Shown in pieces: positions 1 through 9,300 of a DNA stretch of 35,260 nucleotides. Position numbers and translations under genes: made by a program. The notes below the pieces were generated by a model. That model had not been told where the DNA came from. It saw only the letters and a list, made by a program, of their open reading frames with translations, and searched no databases. This stretch comes from Hydrogenophilales bacterium 16-61-112 (GTDB lineage: Bacteria; Pseudomonadota; Gammaproteobacteria; Burkholderiales; Thiobacillaceae). Every line of letters starts with the position of its first letter. Position 1 is the stretch's first letter. Location: contig NCHD01000019.1 of assembly GCA_002257045.1 (NCBI GenBank), positions 1 through 35,260 of the forward strand. Reading direction: 5' to 3'.

Positions 1-1
1 C

Positions 2-961
2 CTCATCGCCAGCATCGGTTTTGCCCTGTTGACCCAACCCACGGCGGCCTTGGCCGAAGTCAAGATCGGCGTGTCCGACTGGCCGGGCTGGGTGGCCTGG
101 TATGTCGCCGAGCAAAAAGGCTATTTCAAGAAGCATGGCGCCGACGTCAAGCTGGTCTGGTTCGCCAACTACACCGACTCGATCAGCGCGCTCTCCGCCG
201 GCCAGATCGACGGCAACTCGCAGACCTGGAGCGACACCATGGCGCCGCTGGCCAAGGGTATCGCGCTGAAGACCATCCTGGTCAACGACAACTCGGCCGG
301 CAACGACGCGCTGATGGTCGGCCCCAAGATCAAGTCATTCAAGGATCTGAAGGGCAAGAAGATCGCGCTGGAGGAATACAGCGTGTCGCATTTTCTGCTG
401 ACCCTGGGCCTCATCAAGAACGGCATGACGCTGAAGGACGTCAAGGTGGTCAACCTGTCCGCCGGTGATGCCGCAGCCGCCTTCATGGCCGGCCGCGTCG
501 ACGCCGCCGTGGTGTGGAACCCGTGGGTCAACACCATCCAGACCAGCGGCAAGGGCAAGCCGCTGTTCACCTCGGCCAACGTGCCGGGCCTGGTGCCCGA
601 CCTGCTGGTGGTGCAGGAGAAATCGCTCAAGGCCAAGCGTAAGGACTTCGTCGGCATGGTCAAGGCCTGGTACGACGTTGAGGCTTTCCTGCGCAGCAAC
701 CCGGATGAAGCGGCGAAGATCATGTCCAAGGTGGTCGGCCTCGATGCCAAGACCTACAAGGTCTTCCTGCCCGGCACGAAGTTCTTCGACCAGAATGCCA
801 ACCTGCAGGCTTTTGGCCCTGCCAGCGACAAAACCTCGCTGCTGGGCGTGGCGCCGACTATTTCCAAATTCCTGCTCGACAACAAGCTGATGGAAGGCAA
901 GGTCGATTTCGCCAAGGGCCTGGATGCTTCGCTGGTCAAGGAAGTGGCTGGCGTCAAGTAA
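2..961 (+). CDS. ABC transporter substrate-binding protein, NitT/TauT family (5' end outside the window)
   Basis: Periplasmic binding protein of the nitrate/sulfonate/taurine (SsuA/TauA, NMT1-like) class. The frame is open to the left edge, and the first residues seen form the hydrophobic core of a signal peptide ending in AALA before EVKIGVSDWPG, so only the N-terminal tip is missing. The mature domain has the usual two-lobe features: an opening beta strand, YVAEQKGYFKKHGADV, the FANYTDSISALSAGQID segment, and DLKGKKIALEEYS at the start of the second lobe. About 305 mature residues is normal for the family. The permease and ATPase follow at once. Because the same operon carries a guanidine riboswitch and the guanidine carboxylation pathway, guanidine or a guanidino compound is the likely ligand. 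That is inference from context; the family also binds sulfonates, nitrate, pyrimidines and others. Confidence 0.9.
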   Translation, partial: LIASIGFALLTQPTAALAEVKIGVSDWPGWVAWYVAEQKGYFKKHGADVKLVWFANYTDSISALSAGQIDGNSQTWSDTMAPLAKGIALKTILVNDNSAGNDALMVGPKIKSFKDLKGKKIALEEYSVSHFLLTLGLIKNGMTLKDVKVVNLSAGDAAAAFMAGRVDAAVVWNPWVNTIQTSGKGKPLFTSANVPGLVPDLLVVQEKSLKAKRKDFVGMVKAWYDVEAFLRSNPDEAAKIMSKVVGLDAKTYKVFLPGTKFFDQNANLQAFGPASDKTSLLGVAPTISKFLLDNKLMEGKVDFAKGLDASLVKEVAGVK

Positions 962-980
962 GCATCAGGGAGATATGACG

Positions 981-1817
981 ATGCTATCCAGACCCGGCAC
1001 CCGACCGCGCGCCAAGTCGTCTGGCAAACCGGGCATGTGGGCGATCCGCGGCCCGCTGTCGCGCAACCAGTACTGGCTGTTCGCCGCACTCGGGTTGCTG
1101 GCGCCGCTCGCCCTGTGGTGGCTGGTATCCAGTTCGGCCTCGGTGGACAAGGTATTCATGCCGGGTCCGCTGGATGTCTATCACCGTTTGATCACGTGGT
1201 ACGTGGACGACAACCTGATGTCCGATATCGGGATCAGCGTCTACCGGGTCACCGCCGGTTTTGCCCTGTCGGCTGTTATCGCGCTGCCGCTGGGGCTGCT
1301 GATCGGCACCTTCCGTCCGGTGCAGGCGGTGCTGGAGCCGCTCACCGACTTCATCCGCTACATGCCGGCGGTGGCCTTCATTCCTCTGGTGATGCTGTGG
1401 GTGGGAATCGAGGAATCTTCGAAGATCGCCATCATCTTCATCGGCACCTTCTTCCAGATGGTGCTGATGATGGCCGAGGACGTGCGCCGCGTGCCGCTGG
1501 CGCAGATCGAAGCGGCGCAGACCATGGGCGCGACGCGCGGCGAGTCGGTCAGGCTGGTGATCTTCCAGTCGGCCAAGCCGGCGCTGCTCGACACCCTGCG
1601 CGTCACCATGGGCTGGGCCTGGACCTATCTGGTGGTGGCCGAACTGGTTGCCGCCAGCTCGGGCATCGGCTACTCGATCCTGAAGGCGCAGCGCTTCTTG
1701 CAGACCGACAAGATTTTCGTCGGCATCCTGCTGATCGGCTTGATCGGCCTGGTGATGGATCAGCTGTTCCGCCTCGCCCACCGCAAGGCCTTCCCCTGGC
1801 TCCACCTGAGGTCGTGA
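981..1817 (+). CDS. ABC transporter permease, NitT/TauT (SsuC/TauC-like) family
   Basis: Inner-membrane permease of the importer, about 278 residues with roughly six hydrophobic segments (the first at LFAALGLLAPLALWWLV, then the FALSAVIALPLGLLIG, VAFIPLVMLWVG and IAIIFIGTFFQMVLMM regions). The cytoplasmic EAA loop that docks the ATPase is clear: IEAAQTMGATRGESVRLV. Two ATGs six bases apart could start it (975 and 981). AGGGAG at 967-972 is only 2 nt from the first but 8 nt from the second, so 981 is preferred. It begins 19 nt after the binding-protein gene, and the ATPase gene follows with a 2-nt gap, so the three form one transporter. The substrate is inferred to be a guanidine-type compound from the operon. 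Confidence 0.9.
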   Translation: MLSRPGTRPRAKSSGKPGMWAIRGPLSRNQYWLFAALGLLAPLALWWLVSSSASVDKVFMPGPLDVYHRLITWYVDDNLMSDIGISVYRVTAGFALSAVIALPLGLLIGTFRPVQAVLEPLTDFIRYMPAVAFIPLVMLWVGIEESSKIAIIFIGTFFQMVLMMAEDVRRVPLAQIEAAQTMGATRGESVRLVIFQSAKPALLDTLRVTMGWAWTYLVVAELVAASSGIGYSILKAQRFLQTDKIFVGILLIGLIGLVMDQLFRLAHRKAFPWLHLRS

Positions 1818-1819
1818 CC

Positions 1820-2653
1820 ATGCCGAAAATTTCCATCCAGCAGGTCGGCAAGGTGTTCGGCGAAGGTGGCCACCGCGTCGAGGCGTTGAAGGACATCAGC
1901 CTCGACATCGCCGACAACGAATTCGTCACCTTCGTCGGCGCCTCCGGCTGCGGCAAATCGACCCTGCTGCGCATCATCGGTGGCCTTGAATACCACACGT
2001 CCGGCGAGGTGCTGGCCAACGGGCAGCCGGTCGCCGGCCCCGGCGCCGACCGCGCCATGGTGTTCCAGCACTACAGCCTCTACCCCTGGCTTCGGGTGAT
2101 GGAGAACATCAAATTCAGCCGCCGTCTCAAGCACGGCCGCGAAAATCTCAGCTCGGCCGACGTCGAGGCCGCTTCCGGCCGCGCCGACGCGCTGTTGAGC
2201 CTGATGGGCCTCAACGCCGCTGTCGACGCCTATCCCAATCAGCTGTCCGGCGGCATGCAGCAGCGCGTCGCCATCGCCCGCGCGCTGATGGGGCGGCCCG
2301 AGATCCTGCTGATGGATGAACCCTTCGGTGCGCTCGATGCGCAGACGCGCGAGGTCATGCACGACCTTATTCTGCACGTGCACCGGCTGGAGAAGCCGAC
2401 GCTCGCCTTCGTCACCCACGACGTCGAGGAGGCGATTTATCTGGCCGACCGCGTGGTGCTGATGGCGCCGCGCCCCGGCCGCATCGACACTATCTACCCG
2501 GTGCCGCTGCCGGCCGAGCGCGAGCAGGACATGAAGCACACGCCGGAATTTCTGCGCCTGAAGAAAGAGATCCTCGCGCGCATCCGCGAGACCTCGGGCA
2601 TGAAGACCGATCAGGGCATGCTCGATCAGCTCAACATGCAGGAGGCGGTATGA
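1820..2653 (+). CDS. ABC transporter ATP-binding protein, NitT/TauT (SsuB/TauB-like) family
   Basis: Cytoplasmic ATPase that powers the importer, 277 residues. All nucleotide-binding motifs are intact and in order: Walker A GASGCGKST, Q-loop VFQHYSLYPW, signature LSGGMQQR, Walker B ILLMDEPFGALD and the switch histidine in VTHDVEEA. The C-terminal tail of about 60 residues (from DTIYPVPLPAEREQD) is typical of SsuB/TauB-type subunits. The frame is open far upstream, but ATG 1820 sits 2 nt after the permease stop and yields MPKISIQQVGKVF, a normal family start. Its stop overlaps the start of the next gene (ATGA at 2650-2653), indicating translational coupling to the creatininase-like gene. Confidence 0.92.
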   Translation: MPKISIQQVGKVFGEGGHRVEALKDISLDIADNEFVTFVGASGCGKSTLLRIIGGLEYHTSGEVLANGQPVAGPGADRAMVFQHYSLYPWLRVMENIKFSRRLKHGRENLSSADVEAASGRADALLSLMGLNAAVDAYPNQLSGGMQQRVAIARALMGRPEILLMDEPFGALDAQTREVMHDLILHVHRLEKPTLAFVTHDVEEAIYLADRVVLMAPRPGRIDTIYPVPLPAEREQDMKHTPEFLRLKKEILARIRETSGMKTDQGMLDQLNMQEAV

Positions 2654-3426
2654 ACTCAGGCAACCCCGTTCTCTGGCAGAACCTCACCTGGGAAGACGTC
2701 GCCGCGCTGCGCGACCGCGGCATCACTATGGCGATCCTGCCGGTGGGCGCGACCGAGCAGCATGGCCCGCATCTGCCGCTCGGGGTCGACACGCTGTCGG
2801 CCGAAGCGGTGGCACATGGCGCTTCGACGCTCACCGGCATTCCGGTGCTGCCCAGCCTCGCCTACGGCTGCTCGCTCGGGCATTCGCCGAAGTGGCCCGG
2901 GACGATTTCGTTGCGCCCCGAAACGCTCGCCAAGCTGGTGCTGGAAATCGCCGAATGGTTGCACACGGCCGGCTTCGACCGCCTGCTACTCCTGAACGGA
3001 CACGTCACCAACTGGGCGCCGCTGCGCTGCGGGCTGGAGAACATCCGCCACACCTACCCGACCATGCGCGTCGCGCTACGCTCGATCTGGGACATTTCGG
3101 ACGAAGCGAACCGCCGCTATCACGAGGACGCCGCCAACTTCCACGCCAACTGCGCCGAGACCTCGCTGATGCTGGCGCTGCATCCCGAGCTGGTGCGCAT
3201 GGACAAGGTCGTCGACGAACCCGACCGCTCGGCCGGCTGCTTCTTTTCGTATCGCGTGAACGACGAGAGTGTGAACGGCACGGTCGGCAGGCCGAGCCAG
3301 GCCGAAGCCGCCGCCGGCAAGAATCTGCTCGATCTCTGCGTGAGAGAACTCGCGCAGCAACTCACTGTGGCGCTGACCGAGGCTACACCCCTCGAAAGCG
3401 CCGGCATCAGTCCACCCCCGTTTTAA
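2650..3426 (+). CDS. Creatininase-family amidohydrolase
   Basis: Protein of 258 residues in the creatininase / creatinine amidohydrolase superfamily (also MftE-like), binuclear-metal enzymes that hydrolyse small C-N bonds. The metal-binding opening is textbook: VGATEQHGPHLPLGVDT carries the Glu, His and Asp ligands. The second signature, normally NGHGGN, is here NGHVTN, a departure that may alter the active site. The third region HANCAETSLMLALHPELV carries the downstream His and Glu. It overlaps the ATPase gene by 4 nt and precedes a glutamine-synthetase homologue, so it belongs to the guanidine operon. Its substrate is unknown. It could trim a guanidino compound or act on a pathway intermediate, but nothing in the sequence decides this. 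Confidence 0.88.
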   Translation: MNSGNPVLWQNLTWEDVAALRDRGITMAILPVGATEQHGPHLPLGVDTLSAEAVAHGASTLTGIPVLPSLAYGCSLGHSPKWPGTISLRPETLAKLVLEIAEWLHTAGFDRLLLLNGHVTNWAPLRCGLENIRHTYPTMRVALRSIWDISDEANRRYHEDAANFHANCAETSLMLALHPELVRMDKVVDEPDRSAGCFFSYRVNDESVNGTVGRPSQAEAAAGKNLLDLCVRELAQQLTVALTEATPLESAGISPPPF

Positions 3427-3438
3427 GGAGTTGTCAGC

Positions 3439-4815
3439 ATGACCATGCATTCCCAACCCGAAACCCTGGCGGTCGAAACCCAGGCCGCCAGGGCTGCTCT
3501 CGAAGCCGCCGGGGTCAAATACGCACTCGCCAGCTTTGCCGACCTGCACGGCATGTCCAAAGGCAAGGTGGTACCGGTCAGCCATTTCGAACAGATGGTC
3601 GGCGGCTCCGAGCTCTACACCGGCGCCGCGCTCGACGGCGTGCCGCAGGAGGTCAACGACGAGGAAGTGGCGGCGCATCCCGACCTCGCGTCCGCCGCGA
3701 TCCTGCCGTGGAATCCGGAAGTGGTGTGGTACGCCAGCGACCTCTACCTGAAAGGCCAGCCGTTCGAAGCCTGCTCGCGCGGGATTCTGAAAAAACAACT
3801 CGCGGCCGCCGCCGAGCTCGGCCTGCGCTTCAACCTCGGCATCGAGACCGAGTTCTTCATCCTCAAGCAAAACGCCGACGGCAGCATCGCCCCGACCAGC
3901 GAGGCCGACACGCTCGCCAAGCCCTGTTACGACGTGCGCGGCTTCCTTGACAACTACAGCCTGCTCGACGAAATCGTGCAGGCGATGGACGGCCTCGGTT
4001 GGGACGTCTATTCCTTCGACCACGAGGACGCCAACGGCCAGTTCGAGACCGACTTCCAGTTCGCCGACGGGCTGACCATGGCCGACCGTTTCACCTTCTT
4101 CCGTCTGATGCTGGGCGAGATGGCGAAGAAGCGCGGCTATTTCGCCACCTTCATGGCCAAGCCCTTCGCCGACCGCACCGGTAGCGGCGCCCACTTCAAC
4201 ATGTCGATGGCGAGCCTGGAAACCGGCGAAAACCTGTTTGATTCCGAGGCAGACGCCAACGGCCTCAAACTGTCGAAGCTCGGCTACCAGTTCGTCGCCG
4301 GCGTGCTGAAGCACGCGCACGCGATCTCCGCCGTTATCGCCCCCACGGTCAACAGCTACAAGCGCCTGGTGCGGCGCGGCAACATGTCCGGCTTCACCTG
4401 GGCGCCGATCCACGTCTCCTTCGGCAGCAACAACCGCACCAACATGCTGCGCGTGCCGCTCGCCGGCGGGCGTGTCGAATGCCGCGCCGCCGACATGTCG
4501 TGCAACCCGTATCTGGCCGCCGCGCTGATGCTGGCCGCCGGCCTCGAAGGCATCCGCGAAGGGCTCGACCCCGGCAAGCCGCACGGCGAGAACATGTACC
4601 AGCACACCGAGGAAGCGCTCCAGGCGATGGGCGTTTCGCACCTGCCGCGCTCGCTGGAGGAAGCCATCGACGCTTTCGAGGCCGACCCGCTGACCAAGCA
4701 GGTGTTCGGCCCGCTGATGGCCGACGCCTTCGTCAAGTTCAAGCGCGACGAGTGGGAGGCGTATCACACCCACGTGTCGCAGTGGGAACTCGACCGTTAC
4801 CTGAAATTCTTCTGA
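3439..4815 (+). CDS. glnT: Glutamine synthetase family protein, GlnT-type
   Basis: Protein of 458 residues with the full glutamine synthetase catalytic fold. Visible motifs include GIETEFFIL (metal-binding Glu), HEDANGQFETDF, GSGAHFNMSM (ATP/metal loop), NSYKRL, and the C-terminal arginine-rich segment NRTNMLRVPLAGGRVECRAA followed by NPYLAAALMLAAGLEGI. It resembles the rhizobial GlnT class often labelled type III glutamate-ammonia ligase, rather than housekeeping GlnA. The start is supported by AAGGAG at 3425-3430, 8 nt upstream. In this operon it could capture ammonia released from guanidine as glutamine, or ligate glutamate to another amine. Related GS-like enzymes act on amines other than ammonia, so the substrate is open. 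Confidence 0.85.
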   Translation: MTMHSQPETLAVETQAARAALEAAGVKYALASFADLHGMSKGKVVPVSHFEQMVGGSELYTGAALDGVPQEVNDEEVAAHPDLASAAILPWNPEVVWYASDLYLKGQPFEACSRGILKKQLAAAAELGLRFNLGIETEFFILKQNADGSIAPTSEADTLAKPCYDVRGFLDNYSLLDEIVQAMDGLGWDVYSFDHEDANGQFETDFQFADGLTMADRFTFFRLMLGEMAKKRGYFATFMAKPFADRTGSGAHFNMSMASLETGENLFDSEADANGLKLSKLGYQFVAGVLKHAHAISAVIAPTVNSYKRLVRRGNMSGFTWAPIHVSFGSNNRTNMLRVPLAGGRVECRAADMSCNPYLAAALMLAAGLEGIREGLDPGKPHGENMYQHTEEALQAMGVSHLPRSLEEAIDAFEADPLTKQVFGPLMADAFVKFKRDEWEAYHTHVSQWELDRYLKFF

Positions 4816-4826
4816 TTCGAATCGTC

Positions 4827-5564
4827 ATGGCACAAAACCTCAACCCCATCCCGCCCGCGCTTTTTTTGTGGGAAGAAGCCCTGCCCGGCGGCTGCCACTG
4901 GTCGGGCATCCTGCGCCGCGGCAACGCGCTCAGGCTCACCGATCTTTCCGGCCGCGCCAACGTCTCGGCACTGTTCTACAACGCCGAGGAAAAGCTCGAG
5001 CGCTACAACATGCCCGACACCCTGAAGGCGCAGCACACCGCGCACCTGACCAAGGGTCACGCGCTCTACTCCGACATGGGCCACGTGCTGTGCTCGGTCA
5101 TTGCAGATACCTGCGGCTGGCACGACACGCTGTGCGGCGTCTCCAATGCCGAGATGGTGAAGGAGCGGTACGGCGAAGCGAGCTACCAGACCCACCGCAA
5201 CGCCATGCACCGCAATGGCCGCGACGGCCTGCTGATCGAGCTGGGCAAATGGGGACTCGGCAAGCGCGACGTGGTGCCGAACGTGAACTTTTTCAGCAAG
5301 GTGGTGGCTGACGAAGCCGGGCGGCTGCAGTTCGACGAAGCGAACTCGCATCCTGGCGCCACCGTTGATCTCCGCTTCGAGATGAACGTGCTGGTGGTGT
5401 TGTCCGCCGCGCCGCACCCGCTTGACCCGCGCCCCGACTATGCGCCGGGCGACATCATGCTCACCGCGTGGAAGGCCGGTGCGCCGGGCGCGGACGACGC
5501 CTGCCGCAATGCCTGCGCAGAAAACCAGCGCGGCTTTTATCAGACCGAAATCCTGTACCGCTGA
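4827..5564 (+). CDS. cgdA: Carboxyguanidine deiminase subunit A (urea carboxylase-associated protein 1, DUF1989)
   Basis: DUF1989 protein of 245 residues, long called urea carboxylase-associated protein. In characterised guanidine pathways this protein and its partner form carboxyguanidine deiminase, which converts carboxyguanidine to allophanate and ammonia. The conserved core is present: [37 protein letters not shown], the metal-binding-like stretch [12 protein letters not shown], and NVNFFSKV near the middle of the fold. The frame is open well upstream, but ATG 4827 lies 11 nt after the glnT stop and gives [17 protein letters not shown], the expected N-terminus. The cgdB gene follows after 10 nt. 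Assignment as the A subunit rests on order and overall likeness; the guanidine role rests on the riboswitch downstream. Confidence 0.85.
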   Translation: MAQNLNPIPPALFLWEEALPGGCHWSGILRRGNALRLTDLSGRANVSALFYNAEEKLERYNMPDTLKAQHTAHLTKGHALYSDMGHVLCSVIADTCGWHDTLCGVSNAEMVKERYGEASYQTHRNAMHRNGRDGLLIELGKWGLGKRDVVPNVNFFSKVVADEAGRLQFDEANSHPGATVDLRFEMNVLVVLSAAPHPLDPRPDYAPGDIMLTAWKAGAPGADDACRNACAENQRGFYQTEILYR

Positions 5565-5574
5565 GGTGAAAACC

Positions 5575-6234
5575 ATGAGCACATTCAACCTCGTCGAAAG
5601 CCCCTTCGATCCCAAGACCGCCGTGGTCGACGCCGTCGTCGATGCCGGCGATCCCTGGATCCACGAAATCAAAAAAGACCAGGTCTTCCGCATCCTCGAC
5701 CTCGAAGGCAACCAGGCGGTCGACACGTTGTTCTTCAACGCGCGCGACATCGAGGAGCGCTATAGCGCCGCCGACACCGTGCGTGCGCAGGGCGCGCTCT
5801 ACCTCACCACCGGCACGCAGTTGATGTCGACCGAAGGCAGGGTCATGCTGACAATCACCGCCGACACCTGCGGCCGCCACGACACGCTGGGCGGCGCTTG
5901 TTCGTGCGAGAGCAACACCGTCCGATATGCGCTGAACAAGCGGCCAATGCACGCCTGCCGCGACAGCTTTCTGCACGCGCTGGCGCACCATGACGGCGGC
6001 CTCACCAAGCGCGACATCACCAGCAACATCAATTTCTTCATGAACGTGCCGGTGACACCCGACGGCGGCCTCACCTTCGCCGACGGCGTGTCGGCACCGG
6101 GTAAATACGTGGAGATGCGCGCCGAGATGGACGTGCTGTGCCTCATCTCCAACTGCCCGCAGCTCAACAACCCGTGCAACGCCTACAACCCGACGCCGGT
6201 GCGGGTGCTGATCTGGGATGCGGCCGCCCAATAA
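5575..6234 (+). CDS. cgdB: Carboxyguanidine deiminase subunit B (urea carboxylase-associated protein 2, DUF1989)
   Basis: DUF1989 protein of 219 residues, paralogous to the preceding gene and the expected second subunit of carboxyguanidine deiminase. It shares the core pattern [39 protein letters not shown] and [10 protein letters not shown]. The cysteine cluster and the Asp-Thr-Cys...His-Asp motif match the metal site seen in the A subunit. The start at 5575 gives [20 protein letters not shown], typical for the family; the longer open frame upstream overlaps cgdA and is discarded. The stop at 6234 is followed by the 87-nt leader that carries the guanidine-II riboswitch, so cgdB lies upstream of the switch and the carboxylase downstream. 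Confidence 0.85.
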   Translation: MSTFNLVESPFDPKTAVVDAVVDAGDPWIHEIKKDQVFRILDLEGNQAVDTLFFNARDIEERYSAADTVRAQGALYLTTGTQLMSTEGRVMLTITADTCGRHDTLGGACSCESNTVRYALNKRPMHACRDSFLHALAHHDGGLTKRDITSNINFFMNVPVTPDGGLTFADGVSAPGKYVEMRAEMDVLCLISNCPQLNNPCNAYNPTPVRVLIWDAAAQ

Positions 6235-6264
6235 CAAGCCGAGCCAATAACCCATAAAAATCCC

Positions 6265-6315
6265 CGGCGGGACGGCCTGCCGCGGAGACTGCACGCGGGA
6301 CGACCCGCAAGGAAG
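6265..6315 (+). promoter_or_regulatory. Guanidine-II (mini-ykkC) riboswitch
   Basis: Two perfect hairpins with the diagnostic ACGR tetraloops lie just before the carboxylase gene. The first is cggcggg-ACGG-cctgccg at 6265-6282, with seven pairs including one G-U. The second is gcggg-ACGA-cccgc at 6295-6308, with five pairs. A 12-nt linker separates them. The ribosome binding site AAGGAAG (6309-6315) abuts the second stem and lies 6 nt before ATG 6322. In the known class the two loops kiss through their CG bases, bind one guanidine each and turn translation on. Loop sequence, spacing and the downstream gene (urea/guanidine carboxylase) all agree. I could not identify the alternative pairing that would hide the ribosome binding site without ligand. 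Confidence 0.9.
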
Positions 6316-6321
6316 CACACC

Positions 6322-9300
6322 ATGTTCGACAAGGTTCTCATCGCCAACCGCGGCGCCATCGCCTGCCGCATCATCCGTACCTTGCGCCGCATGGGGGTGA
6401 AATCGGTCGCCGTCTATTCCGAGGCGGACCGCCATTCGCTGCACGTGCGGCTGGCCGACGAGGCGGTGGAGATCGGCCCGGCGCCGGCGGCGCAAAGTTA
6501 CCTGCGCGCCGAGAAGATTCTCGAAGCGGCTAAAGCCACCGGCGCCCAGGCCATCCACCCCGGCTACGGCTTCCTCTCCGAGAACCCCGGCTTCGCCGAA
6601 GACTGTGCCGCTTCCGGCATTGTCTTCATCGGCCCCAGCCCGGACCAGATGCGCGCCTTCGGCTTGAAGCACACCGCGCGCGATCTGGCCGAGCACAACA
6701 AGGTGCCGTTGCTGCCGGGTTCCGGCCTGTTGAGCGACGCCGGCCACGCCCAGGCCGAGGCGGCGCGCATCGGCTACCCGGTGATGCTGAAAAGCACCGC
6801 CGGCGGCGGCGGCATCGGCATGCGCCTGCTCTGGAGCGCCGACGAGCTGGTGGAAGCCTTTCAGTCGGTTGAGCGGCTGGCGCGCGCCAACTTCAAGGAG
6901 GCCGGCATCTTCCTCGAAAAATACGTCGAGCACGCGCGCCACATCGAGGTGCAGATATTCGGCGACGGCAAGGGTCAGGTCGTCGCGCTGGGCGAGCGTG
7001 ACTGCTCGGTGCAGCGGCGTAATCAAAAAGTGATCGAAGAAACCCCTGTGCCGGGTTTCACCGAGGTCCAGCGATCTAGCCTGCTGGCGACGGCGGTGCG
7101 GTTGGGTAAAGCGGTCGGCTACCGTTCTGCCGGCACCGTCGAGTTCGTGTACGACACCTTGAGCGGCGAGTTCTACTTTCTCGAAGTGAACACCCGCCTG
7201 CAGGTCGAGCACGGCGTCACCGAGGAAGTTACCGGCGTCGATCTGGTCGAGTGGATGGTGCGCGAGGCGGCCGGCGAACTGGACTTGTCCGGCTTCCAGG
7301 CCACGCCCAAGGGCGCATCGATGCAGGTGCGCCTCTACGCCGAGGATCCGGGCAAGGATTTCCAGCCCGCCGCCGGCGTCTTGACCGAGGTGGTGTTCTC
7401 GCCGGATGCGCGCATCGAAACCTGGGTCGAGCGCGGCAGCGAGGTGCCGCCATTCTACGACCCGATGGTGGCGAAGATTATCGTCAAGGGCCGCGACCGC
7501 GCTGAGGCGCTGGAGAAGATGCAGCAGGTGCTTGCGCAAACACGTGTCGCCGGCATCGAAACCAACCTCGGCTACCTCAGCCAGATTGTGCGCGATGCGG
7601 TATTCATGGAAGGGCGCCAGACCACGCGCTATCTCAATGCCTTCCACTACCGCCCCGCGACCATCGACGTCATCGAGCCCGGCGTGCAGAGCAGCATTCA
7701 GGACTGGCCGGGCCGCACCGGCTACTGGGACGTCGGCGTGCCGCCGTCGGGGCCGATGGATGCGCTGGCGCTGCGTCTGGCCAACAAGCTGGCGGGCAAT
7801 GCCGAAGGTGCGGCCGCGCTGGAACTCACCGTCGCCGGCCCCACGCTGCGCTTCAACTGCGACGCGCGGATCGCACTGGCCGGCGCCGACATGGGTGCCG
7901 AGCTGGACGGGCAGCCGCTCGCTAACTGGGCCGCGCACGCGGTGAAGGCCGGTTCGATCCTGAAACTTGGCGCGATCAAGGACACTGGCTGCCGCGCCTA
8001 CCTCGCGGTGCGCGGCGGCTTCGACGTGCCGGACTATCTCGGCAGCAAATCGACCTTCACGCTCGGGCAGTTTGGCGGCCATGCCGGGCGCACGCTGCGG
8101 GTCGGTGACGTGCTGCACATCCCTTGGGCTCAAAACTCGGCAATCGAGAATATGCTGCCGGCCGCGCTGGCCCCCACCTACGCCCACGCCTGGGAAATCG
8201 GCGTGCTGTATGGCCCGCACGGTGCGCCGGACTTTTTCACCGGCGCCGACATCGAGATGTTCTTCGCCACCGACTGGGAGGTGCATTACAACTCCAGCCG
8301 CACTGGCGTCCGGTTGATCGGCCCACGTCCCGAATGGGCGCGCAAGGACGGCGGCGAGGCCGGTCTGCATCCGTCCAACATCCACGACAACGCCTACGCC
8401 ATCGGCGCGGTCGATTTCACCGGCGACATGCCGGTGATCCTTGGGCCGGACGGCCCCAGCCTCGGCGGCTTCGTCTGCCCGGCCACCATCGTGCAGGCTG
8501 AGTTGTGGAAGATGGGGCAGCTGCGTCCCGGCGACACGGTGCGTTTCAAGCGCCTCTCGCAGACGCAGGCCGAGCAGATGGAAGCGGCGCAGGACGCAGC
8601 CATCGCCGGCCTCGCCGCGCCGGCTGCTCCCGTGCTTGTCGTCGATGGCGGCCCGCTCGCCGAACCGGTGCTGCACCGAACCCCGGAAACCGATAACCCG
8701 GTGCCGGTCGTTTATCGCCGCGCCGGCGACAAATACCTGCTGGTCGAATACGGCCCGCTGGTGCTCGACCTCAACCTGCGCTTCCGCGTGCATGCGCTGA
8801 TGACGCATCTTCAGGCGATGGCCGTGTCCGGCATCCTCGACCTCACCCCTGGCATCCGCTCGCTGCAGGTGCATTACGACTCACGCGTGCTGCCGCTGAG
8901 CAAATTGATGGACCTGCTTCTGGCCGCGGAACAGGCGCTGCCCGCCATCGAGGACATGCAGGTGCCCACGCGCATCGTCCATATCCCGCTGTCATGGGAC
9001 GACGCCGCCACCCAACTCGCCATCGAAAAGTACATGCAGTCGGTGCGCAAGGATGCGCCCTGGTGCCCGAGCAACATCGAGTTCATCCGCCGCATCAACG
9101 GCCTCGACTCGATCGAAGACGTGAAACGCATCGTCTTCGACGCGAGCTACCTGGTGATGGGCCTGGGCGACGTCTACCTCGGTGCGCCGGTGGCCACGCC
9201 AGTCGACCCGCGCCATCGCATGGTCACCACCAAGTACAACCCCGCCCGCACCTGGACCCCGGAAAACGCCGTCGGCATCGGCGGCGCGTACATGTGCGTG

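Noticed and set aside
3076-4773. A 565-codon minus-strand open frame opposite the creatininase and glnT genes
   Set aside because: Shadow of well-supported genes with biased composition and no recognisable domain.
5461-8874. A 1137-codon open frame on the minus strand opposite cgdB and the carboxylase
   Set aside because: It is antisense to clear genes, rich in His, Arg, Gly and Ala as expected for a shadow frame in high-GC DNA, and shows no family motif.
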